Positions 44,301 through 54,271 of a DNA stretch of 64,000 bases are shown here, in pieces. Source of the stretch: Lingula anatina (Eukaryota; Brachiopoda; Lingulata; Lingulida; Lingulidae); the NCBI RefSeq assembly GCF_001039355.2, contig NW_019773803.1, positions 276,236-340,235 of the forward strand, given 5' to 3'. Position numbers and translations under genes: made by a program. Every line of letters starts with the position of its first letter. Position 1 is the stretch's first letter. A model generated the notes under the pieces. That model saw only the letters and a program-made list of their open reading frames with translations, was not told the DNA's origin and made no database searches.

Positions 44301-47300
44301 TGATGGCAGACATGGGAAGCTAGCTCTAGGAGAAGAAAATTTTTCAAATGCTTTTCAGCCTTCAAAAGTTACTCGTTTTGCAAAGTTTATAGTTGATCAG
44401 GTAAGGGGTTTCATTCTCATTATCAATCCAAATGTCCAAAGATAATTGAGGATAAAGGTAAATGTTTTTATAAAGTAAGCTTTGACATTCATGTAGTTAA
44501 TAACATTTCACATGTGTCTTTTGCTCTATGTTTGTAGGTGTCATGTGGAGGCTGTCATATGTTGGTAATAGCACACAAACGTATGGAGAATGGTGATATT
44601 AGTGATTCAGGAGATGAGATAGAAGAACCACTGAAAAAGTCACAAAACAACACCCTTCATACCAAAGATGATTTAGACTTGAATTCTAGTATATCTGCAA
44701 GGGACAGACGGCGGCTAAAAGATGTTAGTGGCTAAAGTGGACAAATCTCTTTTTACAGTTATTTTAGACAATTGAAATAAGTGTTTCTATAGTAAAAGAT
44801 GCTTTTAACTTAATGAAAGTCCACATTTGTGAAGTTTGTAATCTGGGCAAAATAGTTGAGAAAATAATTTGAAATATCAGATAAGATTGGCTATAGGCAG
44901 TAAAGAGTATCTTAACCAACTTGGTAACCACCTTGGTTTGATTGGCATAAAGAAAAATAAGGTGTGTTTCTAAAGTGATTACATTAGATACGTTCATATA
45001 TGGTATTCACTTTGCAAAGATACATTAGATACGTTCATATATGGTATTCACTTTGCAAAGATACAGTCTGACATTTATTACATTTCTATATCCTAGGGTC
45101 CACTTCCTAGTTTAAATAGGACACTACCCACGCTGTCAACATCGAGAGCTCTTCCACCACTAAACTCTACTCTCCCTACTAGAGTCCAAGATTCTCTAGT
45201 CAAAGGAAAACTACCAAGCATTCCTAAAGAAGATGTGAAATCCTCAGGTAAATGCATCACAATTTTCATATACATTGTAACAAGAGAAGCAGTGTTGTGA
45301 AAAAATAATAAGTATATGTTTTATAAAGATATACGGATCTTCATATAAAGAACAAATGAAGATTCAGAAATTAAAATAATTTGGTATCAAACAAAAAATG
45401 TTGATTATTTGTTTTATACCCATTTATCTCAACCTCAACTAAATAGCTGAATGAAATGGTGATCTTCTTTCCATCAATGCAAAAGTCTGTCTGAACTTGT
45501 AGCAGTGCATGATTTATCTAGGTTTAAATTGACGGTTGTAGTTTCAAACAGTTTTAAGAATGGTAATTAAACCAAATACTGGACACTATAAAGTATAGAT
45601 GGTTTGAGCTCAGATATTTCATCCATATCCTTATGTCCATCAGGGCCTAGTCCCATGCCCACTTTAATTGGAACTGGAAGGGGGATCGCTTTTGTAGAGG
45701 GGTATAAAAGGATAGAAACACCATCACTGAACAAACGTGGTGGAATGCAATACCAATTTCATTGGATATGGGCCTGGGCCCTGGTGGCTATTCCCTGATG
45801 TTTGTTGCATAAAATCAGTGACCATAAGCTCAGTTCCTGACTCAGAGGAAGTCTATGGGATACAGTCGAAACATCTGAGCTCATATCATCTATATCTTAG
45901 TGTCCAGCATGTGATTTAAGTTCCATTATTTTGTTGGTGCATGATTTAGATTCATTTTTTCCATTGGTCCACTATGCTTTGCCAGGAATCTCTATTTATT
46001 ATTTTGATTTATGTCTTGGTAATTTTGGTAGTGCCTAAGGGTAAAGGAAGAAAGTCTATTGGTGATGAAAATGAAGAGGATGATGATGAAGAAGAAGATT
46101 CAGAAGTTTCTGTCACCCCAGAAGGAGAGAGTGATGAGGATACTGAGGACGAAAATGAAGAATTCAATAAAGTAAAAATTAATGTTTGAAAGTTAATGTC
46201 AGTGTTATACTATTATATACCCAACAAGATCTAGTCTGCATTTTTACCATTATATCTTCATTGTTCATTTGCTCATGATCAAATAGTTTAAGTACTCTTT
46301 AGTTTAGTTGAGAAGTTTTTATGGAATATTTGTCTTTGCAGACCATAAAAGACAGAAAGGATATGAAAGCAAAGTCAGCAGATCTCAAAGCAAGAGCAGA
46401 GCAGAAAAAAAAGTTGGAAGAACAACATAAGAAGGTTTGAATTTTCAATTATTTCTGACGAATGCATGTTGACGCACTATGACCATATGTCTTTTTAGAA
46501 TTTAATTTTCACAAATATTTTTCTCGTTCTCTTTGTTCAGAAAGGAAAATCTAAAGTTGAGAAGAAGGAAGAAGAGGAGGAGGAGGAGGATGAAGAAGAT
46601 GAAGAAGAAGAAAAACACACAAAGAGCAAAGAAGAGAAGGAGAAGAAAAAAGATGTAGGTTGCTTTTAAATTTCACATTTTGAAGAATTGAAAAATATAG
46701 CATCATATTATAGTAATTATATTGAAAAATGTCATGATTTTGTACAGTTGTGATTTTCTTTTGTTTTGTGGCATCATGATTGAGTGGGATATGTATTTTT
46801 TTATTAAACAGACAAAAGGAAAGAAGAAAAAAGATGAAGAAGTTGAAGATGAGGAAGAAGATGAGGAGGAAGATGAGGAGGAAGAAGATGAAGAAGATGA
46901 GGAGGAGGACATAAAAAAGAAAAAGGTTGGTCCTAATCAGTATTAGAACTAAGTTTTGACAATATTTTCTCTACAGAGGAGATCATTTTGTACTTGACAG
47001 TTTACTTCAAACTATCCATTATGCATACATAATATTTTGGGTTATTATGTTTGAAATGTGCAGACAACCCTGAGCAAAGAATATGTTAATTAATTAATTA
47101 ATTCATTGAAGTTGGTTTTATGTATATGCTTTTCCGTTGACATATAACATTACACAGAAGTAATTGGTGGTTTATGGACATGATTACATTTTTTCTTTAA
47201 TTTTAGGATAAAGATAAAAAGGGAGACAAAAAGAAGGAAAATGAAGCAAAAGGGAAAGATAAGAAAGGTAATAGGTTGCTAATGATTGACCAACTTGTTT

Positions 47301-48495
47301 GCACTGATTGCAAAAAAAATGGGATCAGCATGGTATACACATAATGTGTATATGAAGGTACCATGTACACATAATGAATATGGAAGTGATGGGATCTGTG
47401 GAAGATATTAACTTTTTTACAGCTTGTCATGACTGCACATTGCCTAACTACAGATCTCACAAAGACTATTATTAACTCTCACCTTTTTTGTTACTTTCTG
47501 TATCTTATTTAATTTACTATATATTCAATGAAAGAGGAACTAAGAGACCTTGTGCCCTCTGCTAAGTAAAACAACAGAATCAGTATAATAACTGCTGTTG
47601 TTGTATTTATAAATGCACAAGAGCAAATAGTTTTAAATGCCACACTTAAAGTACACAACAAATCTGCACCCGACTTTCAAAGAATTATACAAGTGTTCAG
47701 GTAGTTCATAGATAAGAATATTAAGTAGCAATTATGCTGGATGTCACTGGTAATGGTCTTTATAATTTTATTTTTGTTTAATATGGATACCTGTAACATT
47801 TCTCATATATATCACTTTAGACTTGTAATTTTTGATCATGTTTATGAAATACAGTGGGCGTATACAGGATATTAATGCCTGGCTTTGCTGGTGGTGTGTC
47901 TTGTTATTGATACACACAATAATGACTTCAATAAGTGATAATACTTATGTATATAAAATTTCTCCATTTGAGGACATCTTGTTGCATAAAGGCCAATATA
48001 AACTTAATGATGTCATTGCTGCCTTCGTTTCTTTCAGAGAAGGAAAAGAAGAAAGAGAGCAAGTTTTCATTCTTTGGAAAAAAGAAGGTGCTTGATGATG
48101 AAGATGAAGAGGATGAAGATGATGAAGAGGATGATGAAGATGAGCAGGAAGACAAAAAGAAAACCAAAGCAAAAGATAAAAAAAGTAAAGCAAAGGACAA
48201 ATCCAGCAAAGAAAAAGACAAAAAAGGAAAAGGCAAAGATAAAGATGAAGAAGATGAAGAAGATGAGGAAGATGATGAGGAGGAAGAAAAAAGTAAAAAT
48301 AAGAAAAAAGATAAAAAGAAAAAAGATAATAAGAAAGGTAAAGATGAAGAAGAAGAAGAAGAGGAGGAGGAGGAGGATGAAGAAGAGGACAAGAGTAAAA
48401 GTAGGATTTCAAAATTATAAAGATTTCCTCATTGAGAAGTTTGTTGGGTCTCTGATTTGCAGAAAATAATTTCATCCAGAAGGCTGATGGCACTG

Positions 48496-48536
<41 letters not shown>

Positions 48537-49118
48537 CAAACTGTTACAGTAAAGTGCTTTATTGAGAATTGTTTATTTCTAGCTTTTAGATGTATTTTTG
48601 ATATTTCAAATTTAAAGGGAATGTTTGTCTTATGAATTTTTCAGGTAAGAAAAAGAATGACAAAGACAAAAAGAAGAGCAAAAAAGATGAAGAAGAGGAA
48701 GAAGATGAAGAAGAGGAGGAAGATGATGTGAGTTTTGTTGTAGTTAACTTTGAATAATTTATAAATATTAAGTCATTCCAGTGGTTTGATATTCAGATTT
48801 GGAACAATCTTCTATTTAACATCAAATTTGAAAAGGAAATCTTAATTGCAGGATGAAACAGAAAACAAAGACAAAAAGAATGAAGTCAAAAAAGAAGAGG
48901 AGAAAAAAGAAGAACCTCCCAAAAAGGTGGGTGTAACAGAAATAACAGTAATAAACATCCATAAGTTTTGAAGATTCAAAATCTTTTTATTTTACATTTT
49001 ATCTCTTCATCAAAATTGTTGTTATTGATGACCCAGACATAAAAAAAGAATCAATAGGAGATATTTTAACATTTCACTCTATGTTGCCTTCCAGTCCCGG
49101 ACCTGCAATATATTGTAA
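38384..49118 (+). CDS. RPGR: Retinitis pigmentosa GTPase regulator: RCC1 propeller, acidic ORF15-like tail, CaaX end
   Basis: Exons: 38384-38414, 39158-39283, 39963-40055, 40742-40804, 41799-41954, 42269-42418, 43184-43339, 43751-43909, 44276-44400, 44538-44723, 45097-45247, 46032-46171, 46342-46434, 46541-46654, 46812-46925, 47207-47267, 48038-48400, 48645-48727, 48852-48926, 49095-49118. They give 820 aa. Residues about 11-365 form the RCC1 beta-propeller: [14 protein letters not shown] matches the RPGR start, followed by [50 protein letters not shown] and SCGGCHMLV. Next is a linker with [11 protein letters not shown], then from about 475 to 810 a Glu/Asp/Lys-rich low-complexity region in eight exons. 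The last exon adds SRTCNIL and stop, a CaaX box (final Leu suggests geranylgeranylation), comparable to the CTIL end of human RPGR1-19. RPGR acts at the ciliary transition zone/connecting cilium with RPGRIP1 and PDE6D. Exon 17 read-through would instead end at a TAA at 48418-48420. Exact exon borders in the acidic part are less sure than in the propeller. Confidence 0.92.
41483..41507. repeat. (GT)n microsatellite
   Basis: About 12 GT units in RPGR intron 4. Confidence 0.9.
44981..45062. repeat. Exact 41-bp tandem duplication
   Basis: 'acattagatacgttcatata' plus 'tggtattcactttgcaaagat' appears twice with no difference, ending 34 bp before RPGR exon 11. Perfect identity points to a recent event or an assembly error. 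It sits where the branch point of that intron could be. Confidence 0.9.
45579..45907. mobile_element. 329-bp MITE with ~40-bp terminal inverted repeats
   Basis: The left end 'ctggacactataaagtatag', followed by 'atggtttgagctcagat', is matched on the other strand at the right end by 'ctggacactaagatatagat' and 'gatatgagctcagat'. The outer bases are CTGGACACT / AGTGTCCAG. It lies in RPGR intron 11. Two open frames across it (45604-45798, 45737-45919) are not genes. Confidence 0.8.
48496..48534. repeat. (AAT)n microsatellite
   Basis: About 12-13 trinucleotide units just after RPGR exon 17. Confidence 0.9.
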
Positions 49119-49380
49119 TAGAGACGGAATGAGGATAAAGACATCTCAGGACTGTATCAAGTCCAGCTGGCCATTGGTCAGCACAAAATGTTTTTGATGA
49201 AAACAACTCAAATGTGATAGTGTTAACAGGTTTCTAAAGAGTGCACTGGTGTTGATCCCAGATAATATTAATAATGATTATTATTATAATAAGCTAAAAT
49301 AGTTGGATTGTAAAATAATATAAATTGTTAAATTCACTAGAGAAGATAAATAAAATTGTTACTGAAAAGTGCTAAGATGA

Positions 49381-49386
49381 AATAAA
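49381..49386 (+). terminator. Likely polyadenylation signal of RPGR (AATAAA)
   Basis: Canonical hexamer 263 bp after the stop codon; a second AATAAA lies about 32 bp before it. Confidence 0.5.
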
Positions 49387-50813
49387 ACATTTTTTATTTC
49401 AAGGATATTTAAAGACTAAAAGTTAGTTTTGAAACATACTTAGTGCCAATGGTATGAACGTCTTTGAAGATCTGTTAATTCTCTATTTTTTGTTGTATAT
49501 TTTTGAGTTCACAGAGTATATGGCATTTTCTTATTTGCCTCAGGCAACAGTTGGTGTAGTTTATGATATTTGGACACTGACAGATACAAATCCCAGTTGG
49601 AATGACATGTTGTATAGCTTAACACATGGGCTTCTGCTAGCATGAAGAGCCCAAGGTAGCCAGGCCGAATGCACTATTTGTTATAAGCTAGGTTTGCCAC
49701 AGGCTTAGGCCAGGAGTGCTCTTATACTGGGTTTAATTTCAGCAATTTTCATTTGTAGTCAGTCACAAACTGTGATCTTATCCACTATTGTACTCATATT
49801 CATATCACATAGTGACAGTACATTGTGTTGGATTGATGGATCCTAATGTGCATGTTATATGACACTGAAATAGTTTATATAATACACTGAAAAATACTTG
49901 TCATCATGTATATTGATAAAAGTGGTTCTCAGTGAATGTGTCAGGGTCACTTCTGTCCATTTCTTTCTTTACGGTTTCTAAAACATCTTGGAATTAGAGT
50001 ATTGCCTATTGAATTCTTTTTCATCATTTTTGGTTAACACTGGGCTGCATGTAACCTGAAATGGACTCTACTTATGTGCCATATTTTATGAGGTAAGCGA
50101 AAAACAAATTGTTGCATTTCTCAGTCTAAGCTTTATTTTCAACGTTTAATTACATGTAGAACTTCCCATTTTGATAAAGTTGTTAGATTGTTGTAAGCTA
50201 TTATTAATAACTGCATCAAGTTGCTCTTAAATAGGCAGGGACATGGAGCGGCATAGAAATCTATAGTATATTAGCAGTTAATTTGGAATCTTTAGTTTTT
50301 ATGGGTTAGCCAAACACTTATTTTGAACAAGCATACCGTCCACTAATACCCGTCACTAAATTTTCTTTTTAAAGACATTTTATATAACATTAAAGAAAAA
50401 GCATTTAAAATGAATTTAGATACACTAACATTTGTTTTTAAAATATTATCTTGTAAATCAATGAAAAAGATGTCATTTGTCTCATTTATCAGCACATCCC
50501 TGCACAATGCATGTACAGACCACAATATATGTGTACAATACAATGTACATTTTTTGTAAAGACTTGTACAAATTCTACCTATTTTTGACATATTTATAAA
50601 ATTCAAGATGTAATAAATTTTTTCATATTTTGTTTTTGTTTTGTATATTTTATTTATCAAATGCCATTTGACACAGTTGTAAGCTTTATCAGTTGCAAGA
50701 AATAAAGATGCCTTTTCCAAATACTCATTATTTTATATCATTGGCATTCAAAACCAAGTACATCTCTCATAGCGATGAAACAAATACTGAATATTAAACT
50801 TGGCAATAAAAAT

Positions 50814-50819
50814 TTTATT
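50814..50819 (-). terminator. Likely polyadenylation signal of TMEM242 (AATAAA on the minus strand)
   Basis: A canonical AATAAA hexamer on the minus strand, 799 bp downstream of the TMEM242 stop. Confidence 0.45.
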
Positions 50820-51617
50820 GCATTAAAACAAATGTTTGGGCATGTAGGATAAAAAGATGACAAATCTGGCATCAGGAATTAATGATCGTCTGAACTAATT
50901 TTAAAAGACTTCATGCAAGTCTTCAATAAAAATAAATAAAGACATCATTTCATTGAACCCTTATTATATGGATGACCTTTTCTCACTTCAAGACCAATCC
51001 TTTTTTGAAACTGCCCAGATCACTTACTGAATGGCAGGTATGACCTTTTTCCGTGGAATTTCAGAGTTTTGTGATTTTTAATCAGGCAAATGTTGGTCCT
51101 ACAATAAATGTTCAGAGATTTTCCAAAAACCCAGGTTCACACCTTGAATAAGTTTCTTCTATATTGTGAAGACAGAAAATCTCTCATTTGGTCACTTCAA
51201 AGTTTTAATCACTTTTACTATCACCAAATTATTTAGAGATGGTAGCAACAAAAACATTTCATCATAATTCCCAAGTAAACTTTTTTGATGTGGAAGTTAA
51301 CAAAACTGAGTGTACCAGGCCATCTTTGATCCAGCCCAAAAAATACCTGAGATTGACCTCCAATGCAATTAATTTAATCACATGGATAAGTCCCTGAGCA
51401 CATGCAAGGACACATCTCACTGATGCTTAGAAATGATGAGTAGTTTGGCATACCTGCTCCACTGTCATGTCCCAGTTTTTCGTGGTAGCACAATTGACCT
51501 TGGGTATTCTCTTTCTGTTCACAGACTTACTCTTCCACATACTAGTCAATCTGTCTACTACCAAAAAAAATCTCATCCACATGAATAGTGAATCTTTTAT
51601 AATAAATCCAGTTCATG

Positions 51618-53513
51618 CTACCTGTCTTTTTCTGTTCCAAGAGAAGTTTTACTGTCACAACCCAATTCTCTGTTGGCTAATTTTGCAGTCTTTTTAGCGT
51701 CCTCCTCTTCTAAGTAGGTAAACAACTCTCTGAAAGAGTCAAATTCATTACGCCCAGTACTTTCCTTTTTTGGTGCTTTAGGAATTACTTCATTCATCTT
51801 TGCGGAAAATTCCTTAGGCTGAAAAACAGTTTTGTATCAAAATTAAGCTAAAGAATAATATCAGATAAGAATGATTATGCAAATAATTATTGATCTTTCC
51901 TAGAAAGGTACATGCTAGGAAGTTTTAGTAAATAGTTCTCAGAAACTACAAGCACTAGTTTTTCATACACTATGTACCACTATGTACTTATACTAAATAT
52001 TTACAATACATAGAAAAACAAGATCTATTGTGTTTTTTCCATTAAACAGTTACATTTGTTTAATCTGCCAATTTTAATTCAAATGTAAAATGAAAAATCA
52101 TTTTTTCACCACATTATAATTTCATGAAGTCCAAAAACTTACAGTTCTCACTCCAAGGACAGCACAAGTAATAAATATGAACAAGCCAAATCCACCAAAT
52201 GAGTATAAGGTGGCACGTGCCAGTGCCCTAGAAGCAATGGCCGATCCACTGTCAGGTAATTGCTTTGAACGTATCATACCCTGGAAAATAAAATAACATT
52301 CCATTTATAGAAAAAAATTTCATTAAAAACATCAGTTAATTGCAATTGTTATACTCAACAATGTTTTTATAAAGTACCATCACTGGTAAAAAAAATCCAA
52401 CCTGCTGACCCGGGTGCCATTAAATCCACTTCTAAATCTATGCCTTTACAAATTCAGACCAGAGGATTTCAGAAGTTACAGGCAGGATTTAAATATATGT
52501 CAAGCACTTGAAATGCATCACTACATCCAGTCCTTCACTTCTTTTGGACAAAGACAAATTTCTACATTTGTTCTGCAACAAAAAGGAGTTTACATTCACA
52601 CTTTATTTGACTTAAGTTCACCTAAACTTAGGTAAAATATTGCATGTCCTTACCCCCTTAAGGCCCTGTTACATCTTGTGGATTTGGAAATGTATGCTGA
52701 CTTATTAAAAAAATGACTATTACACAAGCATACACTGAAAATTTTGAGCATGCAGTACTGCAACATATATCAAATTGAATGCGTTTCAGTGCGCTCTACT
52801 CAAAATTTTCATATGTCAGCATACTCAAACTAAATTGTCTAGGAATGACAGGACAATTACAAAGAGCCAGAGATAAATTTTACTGGCTTGTGTTTAAAAT
52901 AACTGATCTTGGCCCAATGGCTATTCAACATGGAAAATAATAATTCCTCGTGTGAGCCTAATATGTTGGGGCTTCTCAACTCACCTTGGAAAATCCTTTT
53001 GGATCTTGCTTTTTTGCCAATGAAAAAGCTGTAGCAAACCCACCAAAGAACATGAAGCTGCCCATGCTTACCAGGAAAATAGCAGCTGCAACAAAATCAA
53101 AATGATAATCATTATGACTTTTTTTGTATGATTTTAAATGGGTTCTCTCTCCTTACTACAGGTTACTTAGCATGGGTTAACAAGAGCCATTCAGAACAAG
53201 TTGATCCACTAACTAACAGATCAAATATGGCAAATCCAAATAAAAGCAGCACCATCTAATCCCCTGATGGCCTCCCCACCTCCACAAAGCATTGTCGCTG
53301 CAGGCCTAGGGGCCTTGCAAGAGCAGAGAAATAATCTGTTTAATTGTACATACAGAGATAGGGAGACCAGGAGATAAGGCAGCTTACATTTAAGTGGGGT
53401 TGGACATATTTAGTCAGCAGATCAGTTAGTCTGCAGATCACCTGTTCTAAAAGCACTCTAAGAATACATTTATACAGTTTGAAGATTCATAATGTATGTG
53501 TAGCCAGAGTGTA

Positions 53514-53551
<38 letters not shown>

Positions 53552-53870
53552 TACACTCTGTAAATCTCTTAAGAGAATATTACAGAAAACCAAACTTTTT
53601 AGAAAAGAGTCAGGGACAAACTTTGAATGTGGGAATGGATTCATTAACCATTGGTTAGTATGGGAAAATTGTCCTTTACCCCAGGAAATCCTTTTTTGGC
53701 CAAAAGGAACAATTGTTATCCCTTTAATTAACGTTAATTGCATAAGAATAAACTTTAAGGCGAACATTAAATATCTACTGTCTAATAAGTTCTATCGTAC
53801 GTGCAACTTTCTGCATTAGCACTTTCCCTTTGCTTTTAGTTTGTTTTTCTGTGTCATCGTTTTCCATCAT
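51618..53870 (-). CDS. TMEM242: Transmembrane protein 242, mitochondrial ATP synthase assembly factor, 4 exons
   Basis: Exons in transcript order: 53870-53801, 53085-52985, 52280-52143, 51818-51618, giving 169 aa (human 141 aa). The start MMENDDTEKQTK is followed by GKVLMQKVAP, then the first membrane segment AIFLVSMGSFMFFGGFATAF and SLAKKQDPKGFSKG. The conserved LPDSGSAIASRALARATLYS leads into the second segment (FGGFGLFIFITCAVLGV). The tail has EFSAKMNEVIP and a charged stretch longer than in vertebrates. In mammals TMEM242 is an inner-mitochondrial-membrane protein that works with TMEM70 in assembling the c-ring of ATP synthase. The gene is convergent with RPGR. Exon 1 was placed by its donor (GCAC|GTACGA), phase 1, and its resemblance to the family N-terminus. 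The donor is weak, so exon 1 is less certain than exons 2-4. Intron 1 contains a copy of the interspersed repeat and an (AT)n run. Confidence 0.88.
53516..53548. repeat. (AT)n microsatellite flanked by inverted 'agagtgtagcc'
   Basis: About 16 AT units sit between 'cagagtgtagcc' and 'ggctacactctg', forming a palindrome. The corresponding place in the second copy (56240-56260) has a short 'atctatatatatgg'. Confidence 0.85.
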
Positions 53871-54271
53871 TCTTAAGGAGATTACAGTGCTCCGATTCCA
53901 GTGCTCCGCTGCCGCATGCGACTTTAACCGGAAGTTGGTACTCTGTTATAATCTCCAAACACAAAAGAGCGTGAACAGTTTGATATGTTTTTATTGTCTT
54001 AAGGATATTGTAACCTTTTTGAACCATCCAGATACTGAAAATGAGGTTTTCCTGCTTCTCAATATTCAGTAATGCATCTATCTTGGCGCTGATTTAAAAC
54101 AATAAGAACCCTAAATGTACAGCATAAGGCAATCAATTTAACACCTTTCTATTTTAAGGTGAAACCCCAATTTATCAACATGGACCTTAATTCTTCGTTT
54201 TGGCCAAAAAATGAATTTTCCTGCAGTAAACAATAATTTTTCCATACTTACAAATGGTTAATGAATCCATN

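Larger units (their letters stand above)
49119..51617. other. Convergent 3' region between RPGR and TMEM242
   Basis: The RPGR stop is at 49118 and the TMEM242 stop at 51618 on the other strand. RPGR polyadenylation signals AATAAA lie near 49349 and at 49381-49386. A minus-strand AATAAA for TMEM242 is at 50814-50819, giving an 0.8-kb 3' untranslated region. Open frames at 49454-49645, 50343-50720 and 51467-51697 have no splice support or recognisable similarity; I treat them as non-coding. Confidence 0.55.

Noticed and set aside
46703-46912. Poly-serine minus-strand frame
   Set aside because: Complement of the GA-rich RPGR exon 15.
47928-48493. Long minus-strand frames rich in Ser, Phe and Leu opposite the acidic RPGR exon
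   Set aside because: They are the complement of the purine-rich RPGR exon 17; composition is explained by (GAA/GAT)n on the other strand and there are no splice sites or homology.
53830-54072. Plus-strand frame MLLVCFSVSSF..., seen again at 56534-56770
   Set aside because: Present twice only because the region is duplicated; it lies antisense to TMEM242 exon 1 and has no family match.
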